A stretch of 64,000 nt of DNA from Glaciecola sp. (GCA_029246415.1 JAQWNF010000006.1:1-64000); one strand, 5' to 3'; positions 55,077 to 63,357 are shown, counted from the stretch's first letter. The notes: generated from the letters alone by a model not told the origin. Made by a program: numbers and translations.

Positions 55077-56213
55077 ATGTCGAATGTGACACCTCATCAA
55101 TCTACATCCCTTAAAGCGTCTAATATAAACAAACTATTTGGATGGGGAGCCTTATTATTAGCGGCTGTCAGCGCACTCTTAATTACGCTATCGTATTGGG
55201 CAGTATCAGGTCCTTTTGTGATCGGCTTTTTTGTTAGTTTGGTGTTGTATTTATATACCCATGCCAAATATTCAGGGTTTGCATTTACCTTTATGATCCT
55301 TACGGCCGTAGCTGCCGCATTATATTATCCTAGTGTTTTTCAAAGTGTTGGCGGGGTCGAGCTCAAATCATTCATTGTGCCTTTATTGATGATCATTATG
55401 TTTGGTATGGGAACCTCGATGAGTGTGCAAGATTTTGTGCGCGTTGGTAAAATGCCTAAGGGGATCTTAATTGGCTTGATTTGCCAGTTTTCGATTATGC
55501 CTATTGTTGGTTTTGGTTTAGCGCTTGTTTCTGGTTTACCACCTGAAATAGCGGCTGGCATTATCTTAGTCGGCTGTTCTCCAAGTGGTCTAGCTTCAAA
55601 TGTCATGGCGTATATATCAGGGGCTAATTTGGCCTTATCACTGACCTTGACAGCGGTATCAACTTTATTAGCACCGTTTATCACACCATTTTATATGTCA
55701 TTACTGGCGGATGAGTTTGTGCCTATCGATGCGCTTGCGATGTTTTTGAGTATTAGTAAAATTGTGATTTTGCCATTAGTGGCTGGGTTGATTTTTAATC
55801 ACATTGTACATGGTCGTTTTCCGTTAATAGACAAGGCGATGCCAAAAGTATCTATGGTCTCTATAGGGATCATTATTACGGTTATTACGGCAGCGGGACG
55901 AGATAGCCTACTGACTATCGGTGGAGTATTAATTATAGTGGTGATTATTCATAACGCGTTGGGATATTTAATGGGTTATGGTGGTGCCAAGTTATTTGGT
56001 ATGGATGAAGCCTCATCACGCACCATTGCTTTTGAGGTTGGAATGCAAAACTCAGGTTTAGCATCTGGCATTGCTTTAGAAATGGGGAAAGTCGCAACTA
56101 TGGGCTTAGCGCCAGCGGTCTTTGGACCCGTTATGAACATTTCAGGTTCTTCATTAGCTAGTTGGTGGCGAGATCGAAAACCCCAAACAGAAAGCTCAAA
56201 ACAGAAAATTTAG
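55077..56213 (+). CDS. Bile acid:sodium symporter (BASS) family transporter
   Basis: Membrane protein of 378 residues. Two or three extra N-terminal helices (about 20-85) precede the standard BASS core: LLMIIMFGMGTSMSVQDFVR, the crossover VGCSPSGLASNVMAYISGAN and FEVGMQNSGLASGIALEMGK. It is a different subtype from the BASS protein at 14.9 kb, which lacks the extra helices. The substrate is unknown. It sits between the orphan kinase and the second alginate lyase, but a predicted operator separates it from the lyase. Confidence 0.88.
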   Translation: MSNVTPHQSTSLKASNINKLFGWGALLLAAVSALLITLSYWAVSGPFVIGFFVSLVLYLYTHAKYSGFAFTFMILTAVAAALYYPSVFQSVGGVELKSFIVPLLMIIMFGMGTSMSVQDFVRVGKMPKGILIGLICQFSIMPIVGFGLALVSGLPPEIAAGIILVGCSPSGLASNVMAYISGANLALSLTLTAVSTLLAPFITPFYMSLLADEFVPIDALAMFLSISKIVILPLVAGLIFNHIVHGRFPLIDKAMPKVSMVSIGIIITVITAAGRDSLLTIGGVLIIVVIIHNALGYLMGYGGAKLFGMDEASSRTIAFEVGMQNSGLASGIALEMGKVATMGLAPAVFGPVMNISGSSLASWWRDRKPQTESSKQKI

Positions 56214-56220
56214 TAAAATA

Positions 56221-56234
56221 ATTGTATAACCAAT
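56221..56234. promoter_or_regulatory. Degenerate second operator upstream of the second PL6 gene
   Basis: ATTGTATAACCAAT differs from ATTGGTTAACCAAT at two of 14 positions. It lies 79 bases upstream of a better copy, a spacing near seven and a half helical turns. Confidence 0.45.
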
Positions 56235-56299
56235 ATGTTATTTTTTTTTGTAAAACCTGTTAAATTTTATTTACAACAAATCAAGCCTTGATTGTTAAA

Positions 56300-56313
56300 A
56301 TTGGTTGACCAAT
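56300..56313. promoter_or_regulatory. Predicted operator ATTGGTTGACCAAT upstream of the second PL6 gene
   Basis: Both half-sites ATTGGT and ACCAAT are perfect, with TG between. It is 29 bases before the lyase ATG, where a bound repressor would block transcription. It matches the palindrome upstream of the predicted DEH reductase at 41655. Confidence 0.6.
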
Positions 56314-56342
56314 ATCAAAGTTTAAGCATGCAGGTACGTATT

Positions 56343-59261
56343 ATGAAAAATCATCGTTTTTCGGCTCTTAACCCTATTTCATTGGTTATTCTCTTAAGTT
56401 GTCTATCCGCTTGCGGCGGAGGGGGAGGAGGGACTCCTCCATCAACTGGGCCTGTAGGTGGTAATACCAATACTGCAGCAGTTATCTCTGGGGAAATGTC
56501 AGGCTCAGCTGTTGAAGATGATGTTTTAGTTACAAGTGGAACACTAAGTATTGTTGATCCTGATTCTGGTGAAGCGACCTTTACCGCCCAAACACTCATC
56601 CAAGGTAATTATGGTACTTTTACTGTCAATGCCACCGGGCAATGGAATTACACACTTTCTAACGAGTTATCAACCGTCCAAGACCTAAACGCCTCACAAA
56701 GCCTTACTGATAGCTTTACGGTTAGAAGTGCCGATAATACCTCCGCACAAATTATCGTAACGATTACTGGTACTAATGAAGCGCCGGTTATTGTGGACGC
56801 CTTAGCAAAAGGGCAAATTGGTGACAATGATACCGTACCAACGGTTAATTGTGATGTCGTGCATGCAAGTGTTTTGGCAATCCAAAATGCCGTAGATGGT
56901 AATTTTGCAATGAACCCAGGAGAAACCGTTTGCTTGGCTTCTGGAACATATTCAGGGTTAGAGCTGAGCTTTGGAGGAGTCGGAACCGAAAGCTTGCCTA
57001 TCACTGTTGCTGCACAAGTACCTGGAACAGTGACTATTTCTGGAGAAGTATCCATTGCCATGACAGGGGAATATGTTGTGTTGCAAGGCTTTATCTTTAA
57101 AGATGGCAGTCAAGACAATCAAGTTATTCAAACTCGTGCTAATAGTAATACCCCATGTAATCACTGCCGTATCACTGAAAATTCATTAATTAATATGGAT
57201 GCGGGTATGACTGACACGACCAAATGGGTGTACATTTATGGTAGTGATAACAGGATAGATCATAACTGGTTTTCTGGTAAAACTACTCGGGGTGCATTGT
57301 TAGTTATCGATCGATATCTAGCTGATGGTGTCGCCTTAGATGAGACTTTCGAAGTTGACCGAGCTCAAATTGATCATAATTACTTTGGTGATCGTCCGCC
57401 GGTAAATGGTAAACCCTATGCCGACAGCAGCGATAATGAGTATGAAGCTATTCGGATTGGTACCAGTGACTCGCATACTCTGAATTCTTACTCTGTCGTT
57501 GAACACAATTATTTTGAACGGATCCAAGCAGAGGCTGAAGTTATTTCCAATAAATCCGGCCACAATACTATTCGACATAATACGATCAGAGATAGTTATG
57601 GCTCAATTGTGACGCGCCATGGTGAATTTGCGACTATCGAAAATAACTTTATTTTTGGTGATGATCATCCTTTCTCTGGAGGGATCAGAATTATCGATGG
57701 CAATCATACTGTCGTTAATAACTACATCGAAGGTGCAAGATACCAAGATTCAAATTGGAATGGTGGTATCGTGTTAACCGGTGGCAATGGCTCAACCAGT
57801 AATGGATATCAAAATGTTGAAAATGTATTAGTTGCTAACAATACCATTGTCGATAGCGTAAATAGCCTGAATTTTCTTGGTGGGAACAATAGCAAAAAGC
57901 CTGATTCGGTTTGGCTGGTTAATAATATCATCGCTAATGCCGTTGGGCCGGTAATCAAAAATGCTGGCTCATTGCCAACAAACTCAACGTTCTCTGGCAA
58001 TATTGTCTTTGGTCAACGTTTTGCTGATGATAGTAATACTAACGCTGCAGGATTAAGTGGGATGAGTTTTGTCACGCCCGTCTTAGAAAAATCAAGTTCA
58101 GGGGTTTATCGTCCCAGTACACAATCTCCTAATTTAGCAGCAGATCAAACGGTTGATATTAGTCCATTTAGCTATCCAACACATGATATGGATGGTCAGG
58201 TGAGAAGTAATAACACGACGATTGGTGCTGATGAGGCATTGCAAGACTCAGTGACGCGAGGGCCGTTAACACCATCGTTAGTGGGACCATTGAGTTATAC
58301 ACCTCCAGCTACAGTAGGGCATGTTGTATCAGTACCTATTACTAATCATGATTTTGATAGTGCAGATTTGATCGGATGGGTGAATACTGGCGCGGAAGTT
58401 ATAGTCAATAATGATGAAGTCTTTTCTAGAGGAAGTAGCGTCAAAGTGGATAGCGCAAGTGATGCGATTGAACAAACTGTTACCGTTACACCCAACACTA
58501 ATTATACTTTTTCGGCTTTTGTAAAAGGCGTAGGGGCCATATCAGTGATGGTCGGTGACACGGTATACAGCGCGAATCAAATCAATGATGATTATCGCTT
58601 TACGACAGTGAGTTTTAATTCAGGTACGGCGACTGAGGTGACTATAAAAGCTAGTCTACCTGAAGAAGTCAGCAACAAAGCAACAATACTGAATGCTAAA
58701 TTTGATAATGCTCAAGTGGATTGGGGGATCTATGAAGGAACGGGAGTAGGGCAAGTGCAAGATTCAAGTAATTCATCTGATAGCACAGATGGCTCAATTA
58801 AGTTTAAGTACAATGCGGATGATTTTGGTACACCTTTTGATCCGTATATTGCACAGTCAATCACAGTCGTCCCTAATACGGATTATACATTAACCTCTTA
58901 CTCACTGCTTAAAAGCAGCCAAAGTGGCAGTACAGTGCGATTTGGTGCATTTGCTGGAGGGGATGATTCATTATTGGCTAGTGCAAGCCCGAGTGCTGTT
59001 ATGCTTGCTACTAAAGAGTCTGTTTATAGCGAGCTAGAAGCATCTGGAGCGATGAGTGGGGATGATAGCTTCTTACGGGATTCGGTTAGCTTTAATAGCG
59101 GCGATAATTCCACAATCACGATATTCTCTCAATTTAACACCACCACGGGTGATGAGATCCGTGTTGATGAGTTTGAACTTACTTATCAGGGGGCGCCAGC
59201 AGCTGGCTCTGTTGCTTACTTTGATAGTTTCCGCTTGGTATCACATGCTGCTTTGAATTAG
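56343..59261 (+). CDS. Multidomain PL6 alginate lyase lipoprotein with VCBS-like repeat and C-terminal jelly-roll modules
   Basis: A 972-residue surface or periplasmic lipoprotein. The lipobox is LSAC (Cys24), followed by a glycine run CGGGGGG. One VCBS/cadherin-like repeat (about 45-150) includes GTFTVNATGQWNYTLSNELS and ends ITGTNEAP. The PL6 beta-helix (about 165-600) has catalytic Lys404 in EVISNKSGHNTIRHN and Arg425 in SIVTRHGEF, again 21 residues apart. Two beta-sandwich modules, probably carbohydrate-binding, follow (about 670-780 and 785-972), sharing VTPNTNYTFSAF and VVPNTDYTLTSY patterns. The ATG at 56343 replaces the track start at 56292, which runs through the operator. A terminator follows. 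It probably attacks polymer outside the cytoplasm and feeds the kdgK/eda pathway. Confidence 0.9.
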   Translation: MKNHRFSALNPISLVILLSCLSACGGGGGGTPPSTGPVGGNTNTAAVISGEMSGSAVEDDVLVTSGTLSIVDPDSGEATFTAQTLIQGNYGTFTVNATGQWNYTLSNELSTVQDLNASQSLTDSFTVRSADNTSAQIIVTITGTNEAPVIVDALAKGQIGDNDTVPTVNCDVVHASVLAIQNAVDGNFAMNPGETVCLASGTYSGLELSFGGVGTESLPITVAAQVPGTVTISGEVSIAMTGEYVVLQGFIFKDGSQDNQVIQTRANSNTPCNHCRITENSLINMDAGMTDTTKWVYIYGSDNRIDHNWFSGKTTRGALLVIDRYLADGVALDETFEVDRAQIDHNYFGDRPPVNGKPYADSSDNEYEAIRIGTSDSHTLNSYSVVEHNYFERIQAEAEVISNKSGHNTIRHNTIRDSYGSIVTRHGEFATIENNFIFGDDHPFSGGIRIIDGNHTVVNNYIEGARYQDSNWNGGIVLTGGNGSTSNGYQNVENVLVANNTIVDSVNSLNFLGGNNSKKPDSVWLVNNIIANAVGPVIKNAGSLPTNSTFSGNIVFGQRFADDSNTNAAGLSGMSFVTPVLEKSSSGVYRPSTQSPNLAADQTVDISPFSYPTHDMDGQVRSNNTTIGADEALQDSVTRGPLTPSLVGPLSYTPPATVGHVVSVPITNHDFDSADLIGWVNTGAEVIVNNDEVFSRGSSVKVDSASDAIEQTVTVTPNTNYTFSAFVKGVGAISVMVGDTVYSANQINDDYRFTTVSFNSGTATEVTIKASLPEEVSNKATILNAKFDNAQVDWGIYEGTGVGQVQDSSNSSDSTDGSIKFKYNADDFGTPFDPYIAQSITVVPNTDYTLTSYSLLKSSQSGSTVRFGAFAGGDDSLLASASPSAVMLATKESVYSELEASGAMSGDDSFLRDSVSFNSGDNSTITIFSQFNTTTGDEIRVDEFELTYQGAPAAGSVAYFDSFRLVSHAALN

Positions 59262-59289
59262 CTTTAAGGTGTGTGGAGTTGAGTAAAAG

Positions 59290-59342
59290 CAAAAGCCACT
59301 TATTGATGAGATAAACAGACATCTAATAAGTGGCTTTTTTAT
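59290..59342 (+). terminator. Rho-independent terminator after the second PL6 gene
   Basis: AAAAGCCACTTATT (59291-59304) pairs with AATAAGTGGCTTTT (59325-59338), a perfect 14-bp stem ending in Ts. The A-rich left arm allows it to act for the convergent minus-strand gene as well. Confidence 0.88.
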
Positions 59343-59378
59343 TTGTAAGTGAGTCTTGTGGGCTAGGCGCAAATCAAA

Positions 59379-59780
59379 CTATTTAGTTTCATAGGTGTAA
59401 TTCGCGTTTGCCATATTCGCATTTCGCATGTGTACTTTCCCAGAAAAAGTTTTTGAAATATCGTGAATTTCGACATTTCCTGTGCGAAAACGATCTAGAT
59501 GCGAAGCGACTTCGTCATTAGCATTCATAAGTGCAAAATTTACTACGTTTTCACCATTGCAATGTAACTTATTGGCAATCAATTTGTAGCTTCTAAGTTT
59601 CATAGTTGTTGGTCTAAACTCTTGAATTTTAACCTTCATTTGTTGCTTAGAACCCGTTGCTGCCACCACACATAATTTACTTGCAAATGAATCATCGGCA
59701 GCTGTTATTTGCGATTTTGCAACAGCAGCTGATGATAATGTGGTTAATACAACTAATGCACTGACTTTAACGATACTCAT
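59379..59780 (-). CDS. Small secreted DUF3718-like protein
   Basis: A 133-residue exported protein with a signal peptide (MSIVKVSALVVLTTLSSAAV, cleavage near AVAKS). The mature part has the DUF3718 pattern: SFASKLCVVAATGSKQQMKV, then YKLIANKLHCNGENVVNFAL with the CNG..N..FA block, and two cysteines that could form a disulfide. DUF3718 proteins are common in Shewanella and Alteromonas relatives and have no known function. A second family member lies 1 kb away. The gene faces the second alginate lyase convergently. Confidence 0.72.
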   Translation of the reverse strand: MSIVKVSALVVLTTLSSAAVAKSQITAADDSFASKLCVVAATGSKQQMKVKIQEFRPTTMKLRSYKLIANKLHCNGENVVNFALMNANDEVASHLDRFRTGNVEIHDISKTFSGKVHMRNANMANANYTYETK

Positions 59781-59829
59781 GATGTTTCTCCATTTTGTTA
59801 ATTTAATTACTACGGTTTGGCCCTGTTAT

Positions 59830-60210
59830 TTATTTAAATATGTCTGTTGTTACATTTAAAATTTTCTCTTCTATCGTTTTTTTATCTTTGGCATTAAAAA
59901 TCCAACCTAGTCTCATAATCCCACCGTATTTGTGAAATTCACACTGTGTATGATATTCAGATGTTGCTTCAACCCCGATCTTGAACTTTAATCTGACGCT
60001 TACATGTAAACCATTCCAACGGGCATCACATCCGATAATTGCATTGGGAAATAAACGTTTTTCGCCTAACGTAAAGTGCTTAATGGTAAAGTCCAATGTA
60101 TCTATGATTTCCAATATTTCGTTATTTTCATGCTTAGCATTAATTTGGTTATAGAATTCATTTTGCAACGAAAGGTCTTTTATTTTAGGTGTTTTTATAC
60201 TGTTGAACAT
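59830..60210 (-). CDS. Hypothetical protein between the DUF3718-like genes
   Basis: Not recognised. A 126-residue protein without a signal peptide or membrane segment: a helical N-terminus (LSLQNEFYNQINAKHENNEI) followed by a beta-rich half (WNGLHVSVRLKFKIGVEATS). GGAGGG lies about 11 bases before the ATG. It is 49 bases upstream of the first DUF3718-like gene on the same strand and may be cotranscribed with it. Confidence 0.55.
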   Translation of the reverse strand: MFNSIKTPKIKDLSLQNEFYNQINAKHENNEILEIIDTLDFTIKHFTLGEKRLFPNAIIGCDARWNGLHVSVRLKFKIGVEATSEYHTQCEFHKYGGIMRLGWIFNAKDKKTIEEKILNVTTDIFK

Positions 60211-60810
60211 GTGCGGTAAGCCCTCCGTTTACTATGAGTTTCTAGAAAGTACGTATATATTTTAGTTAGGTATTTGGAGGCTTGTATATAGGAGTTTCTC
60301 TTAATGCTGAGTGATTATTTTTGGACTGAGTTTTGCTTATAAATCTATATCGATTAAGTTAGTTTTAAGTTATTTCTTATTTTATTTTGTTATATTGATA
60401 GTTAATGGATGTTTTTTACAATAAAATTAATGATATAGCGGTGTTTTAATGTTTTTTCATACAAACTAAAGTTTTATTTATAGTTTTTTTTGTAAGTATT
60501 AATGTGTTAAATCAATATTAGTCGAATTTTTTTGTACGAAATAGCTCACAACTAAAGAATGTAAAAAAATGTAAAATTAATAAAAAACTTGCTAAATTGG
60601 CGCGTTAACTAGTAAGAGGTTTGACCAGCTAAGTGCTGAAAATAATGGAATCTGCAATGATTTTAGGGATATCAAAAAGTGAAGGGGGATTTGTTGAGCT
60701 TGAATGAAACCGTAAATGGCTCGTTGTAATGATAATACATGAGAGTAGAAACACGACAACGAGCTATTTAGGAGAATGATGTCACTATGCTAATTACGTT
60801 TTAGTTGTAA
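60211..60810. other. 600-base AT-rich gene-free stretch with a hairpin
   Basis: No ORF with coding character on either strand and long A/T runs. The one structured element is a 9-bp inverted repeat, GCTCGTTGT (60719-60727) and ACAACGAGC (60756-60764), with 28 bases between, ending 46 bases past the 3' end of the DUF3718-like gene at 60811. It lacks a T-run. The stretch could hold promoters for the 60210 gene or a small RNA, but I cannot show either. Confidence 0.5.
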
Positions 60811-61278
60811 TTAGTCTTCAGATGAACGCAGTTCAACTTCTTGATCTTTAAATTTACGAACAAATACACTTAGGCTTTGGCTGTTACATAGTACTTTGTT
60901 GTACATGTTAAATTTAGCGCGTGCTGCTTGCTCACCATTCACAACTGCATCAAGGCATAATTGAGATTCAAGGTTAGCATCCTTAGCGACCAATGCTATT
61001 TTTTCTACTTTGCTGACTTGTGTGCTTGTAGTTCTGTATGTTTTTGCAAATTTTCTAATGCTAAGACCATTACAAGTCACTGACTCTGCGTAGGCTGAGA
61101 AGTTAATGTCGTTTTCTTTTACTAATGTTTTTGCTGAATCATAGCCCTGCGTTGCTGCTGTGAAACAAACTTGAGTTGCAAAATCATTGTTGACTGTTTT
61201 GAATACGACTTTTTTGGCAAATGCACTAGTTGATGATAATGCAATTGTTGCTGCGATTGCTAATGTTGATAATTTCAT
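60811..61278 (-). CDS. Secreted DUF3718-like protein, duplicated domain
   Basis: A 155-residue exported protein with a signal peptide (MKLSTLAIAATIALSSTSAF, cleavage near AFAKK). Two DUF3718-like units are visible. The first runs NDFATQVCFTAATQGYDSAK ... VTCNGLSIRKFAKTY, the second NLESQLCLDAVVNGEQAARA ... VLCNSQSLSVFVRKF. Each has two cysteines at like positions. ATG 61278 has GGAG upstream; the track start four codons earlier has none. Function unknown. Confidence 0.72.
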   Translation of the reverse strand: MKLSTLAIAATIALSSTSAFAKKVVFKTVNNDFATQVCFTAATQGYDSAKTLVKENDINFSAYAESVTCNGLSIRKFAKTYRTTSTQVSKVEKIALVAKDANLESQLCLDAVVNGEQAARAKFNMYNKVLCNSQSLSVFVRKFKDQEVELRSSED

Positions 61279-61578
61279 AATATTCTCCAAAATGTAATAA
61301 AACTAGATAACGCTGCTGCGTTGATCATATCATGCCCATATATTGAGAGAAATACAGGTGTTTCTGTAATTAAATTACATTTATTTGTAATAATTACGAT
61401 ATTTTACTTTTATTTTGTAATTAAATTACAATTTGTTGTTTTTTGTTCGAGAGTTTGTTCCTTTCTATTAACAATGTATTTGTTTTCGTAACATTGTCTG
61501 TTTCTTTTACACTTTGGCAGCTTTGAAAATACAGATGTTGTTAACTACCTAATTGTATAGATGAATTTTTTTGGGAAC

Positions 61579-61614
61579 GTTTATTGCTAAGTGTTTATTG
61601 CTAAGTGTTTATTG
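61579..61614 (+). repeat. Tandem 14-bp repeat
   Basis: GTTTATTGCTAAGT occurs twice in full (61579-61592, 61593-61606) followed by GTTTATTG (61607-61614). It lies in the 326-base gap upstream of, and running into, the PEP-CTERM-like remnant. Apart from this repeat that gap is AT-rich and shows nothing else. Confidence 0.8.
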
Positions 61615-61787
61615 AAAGTTATTTGAAATCTTATGAATATGTAGCGCGACCAAGTACTGCAGCTATCACGGGTCACTTCGTCTATACCGAAGTAAACGCA
61701 CCTAACGCTATTGCCTTGATGTTACTGGGTTTATTTGTACTTGCGTTCGCACGCAACAACACACGATTAAAATTAAGAAAGAAATGA
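61605..61787 (+). pseudogene. Probable remnant of a PEP-CTERM-type sorted protein (C-terminal end only)
   Basis: A 60-codon ORF whose last 30 residues read TEVNAPNAIALMLLGLFVLA then FARNN and a Lys/Arg tail. This is the layout of a PEP-CTERM sorting tail: a VxxP-like motif, a hydrophobic helix and a basic end. It lacks a signal peptide and a domain to be sorted, and its start (GTG) lies inside the tandem repeat. The likeliest reading is the 3' end of a decayed gene. It could also be a chance small membrane protein. Confidence 0.5.
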
Positions 61788-61847
61788 AAATAGTGATAAG
61801 ATAGCTTTCAGTTCATCTATACAGCATGCAATGTGGAAGCGGGCAAT

Positions 61848-62768
61848 ATGGTTAATTCGGTACATGTATTATCAACAAAATTAAATCTAAAGCTAACTTT
61901 AACGCTAAGCCCAAAGTTAAATGCGGAGCTAGTCTTAGTCTTGTTATTGGCCTTTCATTTCCCTAGTCACAGTGAGACGGTAGACCCGTGGCTCAAGATC
62001 AATGACTTTGAGTCAGCTGCGGCATTGCAAGATTGGACCATCATCGACACGCAAAATGAGACACAACCACGTATTGAAAATCCTCAAGTAACCGAAGTCC
62101 GAAAAGAGCCGTTACAGCCTAATCATTCTCAGCATTATTTGATAAAAAAGCCAGCAGCAGAAGGCGTTGTTGGTAATCGCAAGGCATTGAGTTTTGCACC
62201 CTTACCTGTCCCTATAGAAGTAGGGGATACGTACACGTTCTATTTACGTATTAACGTCGAATACTTTCCTAACAACCATGTGTTCGGTTTAAGTGATATG
62301 CGACCCGATGATATTATTAAAAACGCATACAATGCGATAGAGCCCAGTTTACGCGTCACTGACAGATATGATCCAAATATTGATTACAAAAATGATGGCA
62401 CCTTGCTAGTGCGCAAAAATAATTGGTATAGCAAGATCCATCATCCACAATCCGGTACTCCTGCCAAGCCGATGGAGACAGATACTTGGTATGAAATATG
62501 GTTGGTCGTAAATAACCAAAAGAAATCTGAAGGCGGGCAGGGATATGATGTCTATATTCGCGGCGGCAGTGAATTTCCAACTCAGCAAAAAGTATTTACC
62601 CATGCTGATTTTCGCATGCAGCGAGAAAACCCTATTTTATATTTTTTAGCAACCTGTAATACTGGTCCAATAAAAGACCCATATGGTAACGGCGGTTTGC
62701 GCTATGACGATTTGTACATGGTAAAAGGTGAGGTATTAAGCTCACCTATTACTAATATTACTTTCTAG
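61848..62768 (+). CDS. Secreted hypothetical protein, possible concanavalin/jelly-roll fold
   Basis: Not recognised at family level. A 306-residue exported protein with a long n-region (KLNLKLTLTLSPKLNAEL), a hydrophobic core and probable cleavage near PSHSETV. The mature part is beta-rich, with Trp/Tyr-rich strands such as NDFESAAALQDWTIIDTQN at the start, WYEIWLVVNNQKKSEGGQGY in the middle and GLRYDDLYMVKGEVLSSP at the end. These are reminiscent of LamG/concanavalin-like carbohydrate-binding or lyase folds. ATG 61848 is preferred to the track GTG at 61833. It follows the PEP-CTERM-like remnant by 60 bases and overlaps the end of the convergent gene by 11 bases. Confidence 0.6.
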   Translation: MVNSVHVLSTKLNLKLTLTLSPKLNAELVLVLLLAFHFPSHSETVDPWLKINDFESAAALQDWTIIDTQNETQPRIENPQVTEVRKEPLQPNHSQHYLIKKPAAEGVVGNRKALSFAPLPVPIEVGDTYTFYLRINVEYFPNNHVFGLSDMRPDDIIKNAYNAIEPSLRVTDRYDPNIDYKNDGTLLVRKNNWYSKIHHPQSGTPAKPMETDTWYEIWLVVNNQKKSEGGQGYDVYIRGGSEFPTQQKVFTHADFRMQRENPILYFLATCNTGPIKDPYGNGGLRYDDLYMVKGEVLSSPITNITF

Positions 62769-63357
62769 AATCATCCAGTTCAGCAATCGGGAACGACTTA
62801 GCAAATGCTACTAAAGCGTCCTCGGATAACTGGCTAGATTCGAACGTTAATATCCCACCGCTTTTTAAGGTGACGAGTAATTGAGGCGAGTCGCTTTGGT
62901 TGTTAAGTGTGGCGGTGCGTCGTTGAATACGGATTTTTTTCCCTGGTGTTGCGTTAACTCCAAACGATGCAAATGCCTCGAGCGCACTTGCCGCTATATT
63001 CGAAACGCCACCAGACAATGAGACTTGAACACTGTCATTGCCTTTGGTGTATCGGCGTTCGATCATAGACATGCCCATTGCCTGTTGCACGTCGAGTTTG
63101 CCACCTTTATAGCCATCTATTTCATCTTTGAAGTAAGATGAGGTTTGGCCTTGTTTGAGCTGCTCTAATTGAGTCACGCACCAACGCGCTTCTTCGAGTG
63201 CACCATCAATATCACCGTCATTAAAGAGTGCAACTACATTTGAGCAAGATTCTTTTATTTCATTATTTTGGGCATGCACGGATGAGACAAATAAAGTTGA
63301 TGCAATAAGTAGGGTCGAGACTAAGGTATAAACGCGGTTTAGTTTAAAATTAACCAT
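62758..63357 (-). CDS. Secreted hypothetical protein
   Basis: Not recognised. A 199-residue exported protein with signal peptide (MVNFKLNRVYTLVSTLLIAS, cleavage near VHAQN). The mature part starts with a helical stretch containing two cysteines (SCSNVVALFNDGDIDGALEE and WCVTQLEQL). A glycine/valine-rich segment (VQVSLSGGVSNIAASALEAF) and strands near RIQRRTATLNN follow. ATG 63357 has AAGGAA upstream; the track start 20 codons earlier is less likely. It diverges from the DsrE-like gene. Confidence 0.6.
   Translation of the reverse strand: MVNFKLNRVYTLVSTLLIASTLFVSSVHAQNNEIKESCSNVVALFNDGDIDGALEEARWCVTQLEQLKQGQTSSYFKDEIDGYKGGKLDVQQAMGMSMIERRYTKGNDSVQVSLSGGVSNIAASALEAFASFGVNATPGKKIRIQRRTATLNNQSDSPQLLVTLKSGGILTFESSQLSEDALVAFAKSFPIAELDDSRK

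Noticed and set aside
55340-55684. 114-residue minus-strand ORF inside the second BASS gene
   Set aside because: Shadow of a membrane-protein gene; composition is what antisense of hydrophobic codons gives.
56648-57061. 137-residue minus-strand ORF inside the second PL6 gene
   Set aside because: Shadow of a clearly coding plus-strand gene with signal, domains and catalytic residues; the minus frame shows no family features.
59291-59338. Inverted repeat after the second PL6 gene as a mobile-element end
   Set aside because: Perfect stem followed by a T-run right after a stop codon; a terminator explains it fully and no transposase is present.
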